From: Alphaproteobacteria bacterium
GTDB lineage: Bacteria > Pseudomonadota > Alphaproteobacteria > Rhizobiales > Beijerinckiaceae
DNA: 9,325 nucleotides
NCBI GenBank assembly: GCA_009920595.1
Contig: RFZR01000049.1
Coordinates: 1-9,325, forward strand
Reading direction: 5' to 3'
Part shown: positions 1 through 5,639 of the stretch, piece by piece
How the letters are laid out: the number at the start of each line of letters is the position of its first letter
How positions within the stretch are numbered: the stretch's first letter is position 1
Notes under the pieces: model-generated
Databases searched by the model: none
The model's input: only the letters and a program-made list of their open reading frames with translations
Told to the model about the DNA's origin: nothing
Made by a program: the position numbers and the translations under genes

Positions 1-322
1 CTGCCAAAGTTCGCATCAACGTGGTCTTTCCTGAGCCATTAACGCCCACTATTCCAATGCGATCACCAGGGCCGATATTCCAATTGAGTGAGTCAATGAG
101 GGTGGTCTCGCCTATTGCTAAACGTGCATGATGAATTTCGTAGACCGAATTACCTAAACGATTGGTCGCAAAGTTAAGAAGTTCTGCATTGTTGCGCGGA
201 GCAGGTTCAGAGGAGATAAGTTGATTTGCAGCATCGACTCGGAACTTTGGTTTTGATGTTCTTGCAGGTGCACCTCGTCTAAGCCATGCTAATTCTTTGC
301 GAATCAAATTATTTTTACGCGC
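1..322 (-). CDS. ABC-F family ATPase, internal fragment (both ends missing)
   Basis: Read on the minus strand, this is one open frame with no start or stop in the window. From its N-terminal side it shows the segment KELAWLRRGAPARTSKPKFR, typical of the linker between the two ATPase domains of ABC-F proteins, then a spacer, then the start of the second nucleotide-binding domain with a Walker A motif, GVNGSGKT (about positions 23-48). ABC-F proteins are soluble ATPases, many of which act on the ribosome in translation or antibiotic protection; the exact subfamily cannot be fixed from about 105 residues. The linker wording is what I recall from actinobacterial members. GC is about 45% and codons such as TTA, ACA and TCA are common, unlike the genes to the right. 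The frame keeps family resemblance up to about 320 and then stops abruptly at a truncated mutM. It continues beyond the left edge. Confidence 0.85.
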
Positions 323-325
323 ATC
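311..325. other. Probable chimeric junction between unrelated genomes
   Basis: Here the minus-strand ABC-F frame and the plus-strand mutM frame meet head to head, each cut in mid-domain. To the left the DNA is AT-richer and actinobacterial in protein style; to the right it is alphaproteobacterial. The plus-strand mutM frame is open from 293, just after an in-frame TAA at 290-292, but residues before about 320 do not resemble MutM. The bases ACGCGC (317-322) fit either gene, so a few bases of shared sequence could mark the join. An assembly chimera is the simplest reading; a real recombination event is possible. Confidence 0.65.
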
Positions 326-1057
326 CTCAGCCTGGGGCGGCGAGCCAAATATCTCCTCGTCGATCTTGGCTCGGAAGAGGTGCTGATCATGCATCTCGGC
401 ATGAGTGGCCGTTTTACGATTATCGATCCGACACAAAAGCAAAAGCCCGGCACCTTTCATCATGAAACCGGGGGTTCTAGCCTTCACGATCATGTCGTGT
501 TTCATCTCGAAAATGGTGCGCGCATTATTTACAATGATCCGCGCCGTTTCGGCTTTATGGATATTGTGCCGCGCAACACGCTAGAGAGTTGTCGCCATTT
601 CAAATCCATGGGGATTGAACCTCTCGGCAATGCGCTTGATGGCGATCATATTCGCGCCGTGTTTGAGGGGAAAAAAGCACCGTTGAAAGCCGCCTTGCTT
701 GATCAGAGTTTGATTGCCGGTCTGGGCAATATCTATGTGTGCGAGGCACTTTATCGTTCAGGCCTTTCACCCAAACGGCGCGCGGGCACGCTGTCTTCAA
801 AGCGTGGTGCGATGCAAGACAAGGCCGATAAGCTCGCTGATATTATTCGTGATGTACTGATTGAAGCGGTTGAAGCGGGTGGGTCGTCTTTGCGCGATTT
901 CGCACAAACCGACGGATCGCTTGGTTATTTCCAACATCGCTTCCGCGTTTATGATCGCGAGGATGAGCCCTGTGTTACAAAAAGCTGCGCGGGGACGATT
1001 AAACGTATTGTTCAATCGGGTCGATCAACGTTCTTTTGCCCGAAATGCCAGAAATAG
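320..1057 (+). pseudogene. mutM: Formamidopyrimidine-DNA glycosylase, 5'-truncated
   Basis: MutM (Fpg) removes oxidised purines such as 8-oxoguanine from DNA and nicks the strand in base-excision repair. MutM-like sequence begins near 320 with RILSLGRRAKYLL, which contains the conserved lysine of the N-terminal domain (codon 347-349). It continues through HLGMSGRF, the DNA-probing segment NDPRRFGFM, the helix-two-turn-helix region LDQSLIAGLGNIYVCEALY (about 698-754), and a C-terminal zinc finger with C-x4-C-x16-C-x2-C spacing (cysteines at about 971, 986, 1037 and 1046). The first ~50 residues are absent, including the catalytic N-terminal proline and the PELPEVE segment, so the piece as it stands could not be an active glycosylase. 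A GTG at 380 could start a frame, but it lies inside the domain and is not the true start. The loss coincides with the chimeric junction, so the gene may be intact in the organism. The C-terminus and stop are normal. Confidence 0.9.
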
Positions 1058-1108
1058 CAAAAACTGCTGGCAGGCTTGAACAAATTAAAGCGAGCGGTTA
1101 GCACTCGC

Positions 1109-1136
1109 ATGACGTTTAAAAGATCGATCCTACATA
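1109..1136 (+). promoter_or_regulatory. Weak candidate promoter for the enoyl-CoA hydratase gene
   Basis: ATGACG at 1109-1114 and TACATA at 1131-1136, spaced by 16 bases, partly resemble housekeeping -35 and -10 elements. Transcription would start near 1143, leaving a leader too short for comfort before the ATG at 1154. The match is loose; read-through from mutM is an alternative. Confidence 0.22.
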
Positions 1137-1153
1137 TATAAGGAGTGCGGACC

Positions 1154-1927
1154 ATGTCATTTCAGACCCTCAAGGTCGAAACGCGCGACAAAGCGGGATT
1201 GATCACGCTTCATCGTCCTGATGCGCTCAATGCGCTCAACAGCACGCTGATCGCCGAACTTGATCAAGCGCTCGATGCGTTCGAACGTGATCCTCACATC
1301 GGCGCAACTGTCATCACCGGATCGGAGAAAGCCTTCGCTGCGGGTGCTGATATTAAGGAGATGAAGGATCTCACTTTTCCTTCAACCTATCTCGATGATT
1401 TTGTGACGTCATGGGATCGCGTCGCACGCAAACGCAAACCCATCATTGCGGCTGTTGCCGGATTTGCGTTAGGCGGCGGCTGCGAATTGGCCATGATGTG
1501 CGATTTCATTTTGGCTGCCGATACAGCGAAATTCGGCCAACCTGAAATTAAGCTCGGCATCATTCCGGGCGTTGGCGGATCACAAAGACTGACCCGCGCC
1601 ATCGGCAAATCGAAGGCAATGGAGCTCTGCCTCACCGGACGCATGATGGACGCGAATGAAGCCGAACGCGCGGGACTTGTCGCGCGGATTGTGCCCGCGG
1701 CGGATCTAATCGCAGACGCGCTCAAGACCGCCAATCAGATTGCCGGTCTCGGCCGCACCAGCGTCCTTATGGCAAAAGAAGCAATCAACCGCGCCTTTGA
1801 GACAAGCCTCTCCGAAGGCCTGCTCGTCGAGCGACGGTTGTTTCAATCCCTCTTCGCAACCGAGGACCAAAAGGAAGGTATGGCGGCCTTTGTTGAGAAG
1901 CGGCCGCCGCTTTTCAGCAAAAACTGA
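1154..1927 (+). CDS. Enoyl-CoA hydratase (crotonase family)
   Basis: The product of 257 residues has the standard length of short-chain enoyl-CoA hydratases, which add water across the 2,3 double bond of enoyl-CoA in fatty-acid beta-oxidation. The crotonase fold signatures are in order: FAAGADIKEM (61-70), which builds part of the oxyanion hole and CoA site; AAVAGFALGGGCELAMMCD (99-117); and KFGQPEIKLGIIPGVGGSQRL (126-146). Both catalytic glutamates are present (E111 in GGGCE and E131 in QPE). The ATG at 1154 is preferred over an in-frame GTG at 1145 because AGGAG (1141-1145) lies 8 bases ahead of it. The order mutM-ech-rpsT is recalled from Rhizobiales. The precise acyl substrate is not visible; the common label FadB/PaaF-like is only generic. 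The next gene starts 18 bases after the stop. Confidence 0.93.
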   Translation: MSFQTLKVETRDKAGLITLHRPDALNALNSTLIAELDQALDAFERDPHIGATVITGSEKAFAAGADIKEMKDLTFPSTYLDDFVTSWDRVARKRKPIIAAVAGFALGGGCELAMMCDFILAADTAKFGQPEIKLGIIPGVGGSQRLTRAIGKSKAMELCLTGRMMDANEAERAGLVARIVPAADLIADALKTANQIAGLGRTSVLMAKEAINRAFETSLSEGLLVERRLFQSLFATEDQKEGMAAFVEKRPPLFSKN

Positions 1928-1945
1928 CGCCGGACGAAAATCTCG

Positions 1946-2746
1946 ATGTCAGGCCTCGAATGGGACACGATTGCGCTTCTCACCGGAACCGCCTTCCTCG
2001 CCGGATTTATTGACTCAATCGCGGGCGGCGGCGGGCTCTTGACCGTTCCCGCCCTCCTGATCGCCGGGATCGACCCCGTCACGGCCGTCGCCACAAATAA
2101 GGTCCAGGGCACATTGTCGATTGTCTCGGCGCTCGTGACTTACGGGCGAAAAGGCCTCATCGAATGGCGTCCCGGCCTCCCGATGCTTCTTATTGCGCTC
2201 GTTTTCGGGGGATTTGGAGCGCTCTTGATCCAATTTTTCTCAAAAGCGGTCATTGCGGCCCTTATTCCGGTCCTGCTGATCTCAGTGGCGCTCTATTTCG
2301 GCCTGATGCGGGGCGTCGGCGAGGCCGACCGGAAGGCGCGGTTGTCCCGCCCTCTATTCCTGACCCTCATTATTCCGCCTCTAGCGCTCTATGACGGGTT
2401 TCTTGGCCCCGGGGCGGGGTCGTTCTATGCGGCGGTTCTGATCGGCCTCCTAGGGCTTGGGATCACCCGGATGACGGCTATGGCCAAACTCCTCAACGGC
2501 GGTTCCAATCTCGGCTCGCTTATTGTCTATTCCCTCGCGGGGGCGGTCCATTGGCCGCTCGGTCTCGCCATGGGCGCCGCCTCGATGACGGGCGCGCAGA
2601 TCGGGTCGCATCTGGCGGTCCGCCAAGGCGCGCGGCTCATCCGGCCGCTGATCGTCATCACCTGCTGCGCTTTATCCATCAAAATGCTGGCTGATCCGAC
2701 CAATCCCCTCCATTGGCTCTTCGCGTTTTTGTCCTTTCCGGGATGA
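1946..2746 (+). CDS. TSUP (TauE/SafE) family membrane permease
   Basis: The 266-residue protein is almost wholly hydrophobic with about eight membrane segments. It has the two-repeat design of the TSUP (formerly DUF81) family: an N-terminal repeat with GFIDSIAGGGGLLTVPALL (20-38) followed by TAVATNKVQG (46-55), and a C-terminal repeat with YDGFLGPGAGSF (149-160) followed by AMAKLLNGGSNLGSL (178-192). Members move sulfur-containing anions or other organic anions (sulfite, sulfonates, sulfoacetate) across the inner membrane, but the substrate cannot be told from sequence. It starts 18 bases after the hydratase stop with a poor ribosome site, so it may be co-transcribed. GC is about 63% over 1981-2700, higher than dnaN (about 53%) and ech (about 57%), with many C-ending codons. 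This hints at a separate history, although membrane-protein amino-acid content accounts for part of it. Confidence 0.92.
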   Translation: MSGLEWDTIALLTGTAFLAGFIDSIAGGGGLLTVPALLIAGIDPVTAVATNKVQGTLSIVSALVTYGRKGLIEWRPGLPMLLIALVFGGFGALLIQFFSKAVIAALIPVLLISVALYFGLMRGVGEADRKARLSRPLFLTLIIPPLALYDGFLGPGAGSFYAAVLIGLLGLGITRMTAMAKLLNGGSNLGSLIVYSLAGAVHWPLGLAMGAASMTGAQIGSHLAVRQGARLIRPLIVITCCALSIKMLADPTNPLHWLFAFLSFPG

Positions 2747-2752
2747 TGGTCA

Positions 2753-2781
2753 TTGACGGCCTCGGCCCAAGCCGCTATGAG
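2753..2781 (+). promoter_or_regulatory. Candidate promoter for rpsT
   Basis: TTGACG at 2753-2758 and TATGAG at 2776-2781, separated by 17 bases, fit a sigma-70-type housekeeping promoter. It lies just after the permease stop and would give an rpsT leader of about 110 bases. It is the best match in this gap. Confidence 0.5.
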
Positions 2782-2899
2782 ACGCGCCACGCAAGGGACA
2801 GCTTCTGGATTGTGAAGCGCGATCCTTTTGGATTTCAAACCATAGACAAATGCGATCGTCGCTGGGTTGAACGCATCGACTTTGTCTTGAGGACCTAAA

Positions 2900-3166
2900 A
2901 TGGCGAATACGAAATCGGCCAAAAAGGCCACCCGTAAAATTGAAGCCCGCACGGCCGTCAATCGCAGCCGTCGTTCACGCGTGCGCACTTACGTGAAGAA
3001 GGTTGAAGAAGCTTTGAAGGCTGGCGACAAGGGCGCTGCTTCTGAAGCGATGAAACATGCAGAGCCTGAATTGATGCGCGCTGCGCAAAAAGGCGTGATG
3101 CATAAGAAGACCGCTTCGCGCAAAATTTCGCGTCTGGTGAAAGCCGTGAGTGCTGTCGCAAAATAA
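2900..3166 (+). CDS. rpsT: 30S ribosomal protein S20
   Basis: An 88-residue, strongly basic, helical protein beginning MANTKSAKKATRKIEAR, the hallmark of S20, which binds 16S rRNA in the body of the small subunit. The conserved C-terminal part GVMHKKTASRKISRLVKAV is present and the length is normal for alphaproteobacteria. GAGGA (2889-2893) lies 6 bases before the ATG. Its own promoter is likely at 2753-2781 and a strong terminator follows at 3221-3250, so it is probably a single-gene transcript. S20 synthesis is known to be controlled after transcription in Escherichia coli; the leader here is long enough for such control, but none is shown. Confidence 0.97.
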   Translation: MANTKSAKKATRKIEARTAVNRSRRSRVRTYVKKVEEALKAGDKGAASEAMKHAEPELMRAAQKGVMHKKTASRKISRLVKAVSAVAK

Positions 3167-3220
3167 GAGATTACAAGAAATGCCTGCGGCGCAGTGATTT
3201 CTTGCTACAACTTCAGTTTG

Positions 3221-3250
3221 AAAAAAGCTCTGCTCACGCGGAGCTTTTTT
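3221..3250 (+). terminator. Intrinsic terminator of rpsT (potentially bidirectional)
   Basis: AAAAAAGCTC (3221-3230) pairs exactly with GAGCTTTTTT (3241-3250). The stem extends inward through a T-G wobble and two G-C pairs to a four-base loop, TCAC. The run of six T on one side and six A on the other makes it usable from both strands. It ends about 80 bases after the rpsT stop and marks the left boundary of the non-coding region before dnaA. Confidence 0.92.
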
Positions 3251-3337
3251 ATTTCTGCCTCTGAGGGCCGTCACAAAGAATCGACGCAAGCGATTTATTT
3301 CACGCGCCGAACAATTTTATGCTTGACACTGTGACGC

Positions 3338-3352
3338 TTAAATTTCGTTTCA
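3338..3352. promoter_or_regulatory. Degenerate CtrA-like site
   Basis: TTAA, seven bases, then TTCA: one base away from the CtrA consensus TTAA-N7-TTAA. It lies 9 bases after a perfect -35-like TTGACA (3323-3328) that has no good -10. It may be a weaker second site, or chance in AT-rich DNA. Confidence 0.25.
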
Positions 3353-3396
3353 AGCGACAAATTGATGACGAAAAACGCTCAAAAAATATAACTGTA

Positions 3397-3409
3397 AATC
3401 AATGCGTTA
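3397..3409 (+). promoter_or_regulatory. IHF-consensus site 1
   Basis: AATCAATGCGTTA fits the integration host factor consensus WATCAANNNNTTR at every defined position. IHF bends origin DNA in several proteobacteria. It lies about 60 bases left of the A/T tract. Confidence 0.45.
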
Positions 3410-3470
3410 GCTGATAAAGCGTGGCAATCGCGATGCCGATCTTCGCGAAGCGGCGCGCAAGCCTTGAAGC

Positions 3471-3492
3471 AAAAAAAAAATTAAAAAAAATT
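3471..3492. other. A/T-only tract, possible DNA unwinding element
   Basis: Ten A, two T, eight A and two T in a row make the longest A/T-only stretch in the window. In an origin this would be the natural place for strand opening by DnaA. The palindrome-rich GC patch on its left and the CtrA box on its right frame it. No well-formed stem precedes it, so it does not look like a terminator. Confidence 0.45.
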
Positions 3493-3507
3493 GCACGCGA
3501 GCGGTCA

Positions 3508-3522
3508 TTAAAGAAATCTTAA
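3508..3522. promoter_or_regulatory. CtrA box (TTAA-N7-TTAA)
   Basis: TTAA at 3508-3511 and TTAA at 3519-3522, separated by seven bases, match the CtrA recognition sequence exactly. CtrA is the alphaproteobacterial response regulator that blocks replication initiation by binding the origin in Caulobacter. Position beside the A/T tract and upstream of dnaA supports a real site. Under uniform base composition about 0.01 such matches are expected in 750 bases, more in AT-rich DNA. Confidence 0.55.
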
Positions 3523-3934
3523 TAACGCCAAGGCGTTGCGGCAAAAGTGCTTTGAAAATCCGGTGTCTCTCGCGGCCAATCGTCAAAATTTCGACTTCCG
3601 GTTGAGTTTATAACGTTGCGTGGACCGAAGTGCGTGTGTAACGTCCATCTCGTTCGCCGGGTTTCGGCAAGCAGTCTCTCCGGATGGTCGAGGTGATCAA
3701 CCCCTGTTTTGGGGTGCGCTCTCACTTTGTCTTATGGAGTGAGGTGCGTGTAAATGGTGTGTCTCTGGTCGCATCTCAGGGAGTGTCATACGAGACGATA
3801 AGATCGAATTCGATCGCGTCACGGATGATGGGGATACGAAAAAAGGAAGCGTGAGATGATTGGTGTCTTTGTCGAAAACCGAACCTGTAACGTGAACGCA
3901 GGCGCACAAAGCAAGACACCAAGTCCGAATGGCT

Positions 3935-3947
3935 CAATTTGTTGATA
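3935..3947 (-). promoter_or_regulatory. IHF-consensus site 2, upstream of dnaA
   Basis: On the minus strand this reads TATCAACAAATTG, a full match to WATCAANNNNTTR. It ends 55 bases before the dnaA start and overlaps a degenerate (7 of 9) DnaA-box-like sequence at 3940-3948. It could bend DNA at the dnaA promoter or at the origin edge. Confidence 0.4.
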
Positions 3948-4002
3948 CGCAATAAACGCCAAGATTACGCTGACCTCGCATCTGCATCATTCAGGGTTTT
4001 TA

Positions 4003-5478
4003 ATGTCGAATTCTTCTACCCTTTTGTCCGCTGAACCTCCGGTTTCAAAAACTGTTGATGATGATTCAGCGTGGGATCGCGTCCGCCGCCGTCTGCGCGC
4101 CGAGCTTGGCGATGACGTTTTTTCGAGCTGGTTTGGACGGTTGGAGCTTTCCGGACTTTCGGGCGAAACGGCTCATCTGTCTGTGCCGACGCGCTTTTTG
4201 AAAAGCTGGATCCAGTCGCATTATATCGACCGTTTGCGCGCCTTGGTTTTTGAAGAATTCATCGGTCTTTCCGAGATCGCGATTACCGTTCGCAGTGCGA
4301 CGTCAAAGCCCGTTCAAAAGACTTCTGGCCATCAGGCCTCTGAGACAACGACACGCGATCGTGTGCCCACAGATCGCGCTCACAATGAAATCTCGACCCA
4401 GCCGGACCGCGTCGTAACAAGCGAGACGGATTCACTTGGCGGGGCGCCGCTCGATCGTCGTTTGAACTTTACAAATTTCTTGGTCGGTAAATCCAATCAA
4501 CTGGCGCACGCTGCCGCTGAGCGCGTCGCCGGAAATGGTATTGGTGAGACGCCCCTCTATAACCCGCTCTATGTCCATGCGGGCGTCGGCCTCGGCAAGA
4601 CCCATCTTCTTCATGCAATCGCTCATGAGACCATCGCGCAAGGGCGCCGCGTGATTTATCTCACGGCTGATCGGTTCATGTATGGATTTGTCGCCGCGCT
4701 CAAAGCACAGACCGCGCTCAATTTCAAAGAACGTTTGAGAGGTATCGACCTTCTCGTGATCGACGATGTGCAATTCCTGCAGGGTAAATCTATTCAGCAG
4801 GAATTCTGCCACACACTCAATGCGCTGATTGATTCAGGCCGCCAGATTGTGATTGCCGCCGATCGTCCGCCATCAGATCTCGAAAGTCTCGATGAGCGCG
4901 TGAAATCACGCCTTGCCGGCGGTCTGGTTGTTGAGATGGGTCCGCTCGATGAAAATCTGCGTGTGCGGATCATTGAAGCGCGCATCGCGAGCGCGCGTCA
5001 GCATCAGCCAAATTTCGACGTGAATGCGAATGTGATCGCCTATGTTGCGAAATCAATCGTTTCGAATGGCCGCGACCTCGACGGTGCCGTCAATCGCTTG
5101 CTCGCCCATTCAACTCTGACCGGCGGTGCTTTGACGGTGGAAGCGGCAGAAGCCGCCATCCGCGATTTAGTCCGCGCGCGTGAGCCCCGCAAAGTGAAGA
5201 TCGAAGACATTCAGAAATTGGTTGCGACCCATTTCAATGTCAGCCGTGCGGATATTCTCTCCTCACGCCGGTCAGCCGGTGTGGTGAAGCCACGTCAGAT
5301 CGCGATGTATCTCGCCAAGGTTTTGACCTTGCGCTCACTCCCTGAGATCGGCCGCCGCTTTGGTGGACGCGATCATACGACCGTCCTTCATGCGGTCCGC
5401 AAGATCGAAGGCGCGGTCGCTGCCGATAACGGCTTGCGCGATGATGTCGAGCTCCTGAAGCGGATGCTCCAAGACTAA
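4003..5478 (+). CDS. dnaA: Chromosomal replication initiator protein DnaA
   Basis: DnaA is the AAA+ ATPase that binds and melts the origin and loads the replicative helicase; it also acts as a transcription factor. The 491 residues show all four domains: an N-terminal helicase/DnaB-contact domain (about 22-95), a polar, low-conservation linker (about 96-148), the ATPase domain (about 150-372) with Walker A GVGLGKTH (194-201), Walker B LLVIDDVQF (250-258), the arginine-finger segment ERVKSRLAGGL (298-308) and sensor-2 arginine in GAVNRL (R365), and a C-terminal DNA-binding domain with the DnaA signature GRDHTTVLHAVRKIE (455-469). The start ATG is preceded by AGGG (3993-3996), a modest ribosome site, and gives a normal N-terminus. 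It follows the candidate oriC and precedes dnaN by 161 bases. No key residue appears to be missing. Confidence 0.98.
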   Translation: MSNSSTLLSAEPPVSKTVDDDSAWDRVRRRLRAELGDDVFSSWFGRLELSGLSGETAHLSVPTRFLKSWIQSHYIDRLRALVFEEFIGLSEIAITVRSATSKPVQKTSGHQASETTTRDRVPTDRAHNEISTQPDRVVTSETDSLGGAPLDRRLNFTNFLVGKSNQLAHAAAERVAGNGIGETPLYNPLYVHAGVGLGKTHLLHAIAHETIAQGRRVIYLTADRFMYGFVAALKAQTALNFKERLRGIDLLVIDDVQFLQGKSIQQEFCHTLNALIDSGRQIVIAADRPPSDLESLDERVKSRLAGGLVVEMGPLDENLRVRIIEARIASARQHQPNFDVNANVIAYVAKSIVSNGRDLDGAVNRLLAHSTLTGGALTVEAAEAAIRDLVRAREPRKVKIEDIQKLVATHFNVSRADILSSRRSAGVVKPRQIAMYLAKVLTLRSLPEIGRRFGGRDHTTVLHAVRKIEGAVAADNGLRDDVELLKRMLQD

Positions 5479-5486
5479 TACGGCCT

Positions 5487-5507
5487 TTCCCCGCTAAAGG
5501 CGGGGAA
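5487..5507 (+). terminator. Stem-loop just after dnaA, possible terminator or attenuator
   Basis: TTCCCCGC (5487-5494) pairs perfectly with GCGGGGAA (5500-5507) around a five-base loop, TAAAG, 8 bases after the dnaA stop. Only TTCT follows, so it lacks a proper U-tract. It may stop some transcripts, protect the dnaA mRNA end, or attenuate dnaN. Confidence 0.5.
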
Positions 5508-5510
5508 TTC

Positions 5511-5519
5511 TGTGGACCA
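5511..5519 (-). promoter_or_regulatory. DnaA-box-like sequence between dnaA and dnaN
   Basis: On the minus strand this reads TGGTCCACA, with the core TCCACA intact. It matches 7 of 9 bases of TTATCCACA and 8 of 9 of the TGATCCACA form described for Caulobacter. It is the closest DnaA-box match noticed in either gap flanking dnaA. Confidence 0.3.
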
Positions 5520-5530
5520 TAGGGCCAAAA

Positions 5531-5609
5531 AGCGCCCGTGGGCGCTGGTTCACCTTGCCTAAGCGAACCCCCATCTGGCATTTTAAACGACCCGGTAAAT
5601 CCGCCGGGT
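5531..5609 (+). other. Two further hairpins in the dnaN leader
   Basis: AGCGCC (5531-5536) pairs with GGCGCT (5541-5546) around CGTG, and ACCCGG (5590-5595) pairs with CCGGGT (5604-5609) around an eight-base loop. With the stem at 5487-5507 they make three hairpins in the 161 bases before dnaN. The last ends 20 bases before the AAGG ribosome site, so it could influence dnaN translation. Confidence 0.4.
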
Positions 5610-5639
5610 TTGATTTCCCAGAAATCGGCAAGGTCGGCG

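Larger units (their letters stand above)
3251..4002. other. oriC: Candidate chromosomal replication origin (oriC), rpsT-dnaA gap
   Basis: This 752-base stretch holds no credible gene: short open frames on the minus strand (near 3519-3909) resemble nothing and have no ribosome site. Its features suit an alphaproteobacterial origin: a 22-base A/T-only tract (3471-3492), a perfect CtrA box 16 bases further on (3508-3522), an IHF-consensus match on each side (3397-3409 and 3935-3947), two short palindromes (ATCGCGAT at 3427-3434 and CTTCGCGAAG at 3441-3450), one GANTC methylation site (3278-3282), and dnaA immediately downstream. Against it, no DnaA box within one mismatch of TTATCCACA was found; the best are two-mismatch sites at 3829-3837 and 3940-3948. 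The stretch must also hold the dnaA promoter, which I could not place. Confidence 0.6.

Noticed and set aside
1084..1107. Small GCGAG/CTCGC hairpin after mutM as a terminator
   Set aside because: The stem is only five pairs with a nine-base loop and no T-run follows.
2527..2988. 153-codon minus-strand frame across the permease end and rpsT start
   Set aside because: It is antisense to two confident genes and its translation resembles no known protein.
3323..3350. TTGACA as the -35 of a promoter inside the gap
   Set aside because: No acceptable -10 lies 16-18 bases downstream; only the -35 half is convincing.
3700..3743. Small hairpins ACCCC/GGGGT (3700-3715) and CTCACT/AGTGAG (3721-3743) as a regulatory RNA
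   Set aside because: Short stems of five to six pairs are common by chance; no promoter or terminator frames an RNA gene here.
3519..3909. Two overlapping minus-strand frames of about 70 codons in the rpsT-dnaA gap
   Set aside because: The translations resemble no family I know, have no ribosome site, and fall in a region better explained as origin and dnaA leader.
3942..3970. TTGATA-N17-TTACGC as the dnaA promoter
   Set aside because: The -10 half matches poorly and the region is better described by the IHF-consensus match; the dnaA promoter remains unplaced.
5538..5639. In-frame upstream ATG that would lengthen DnaN by 34 residues
   Set aside because: The extra residues do not match DnaN, cover the hairpins, and lack a ribosome site; ATG 5640 has AAGG and the family N-terminus.
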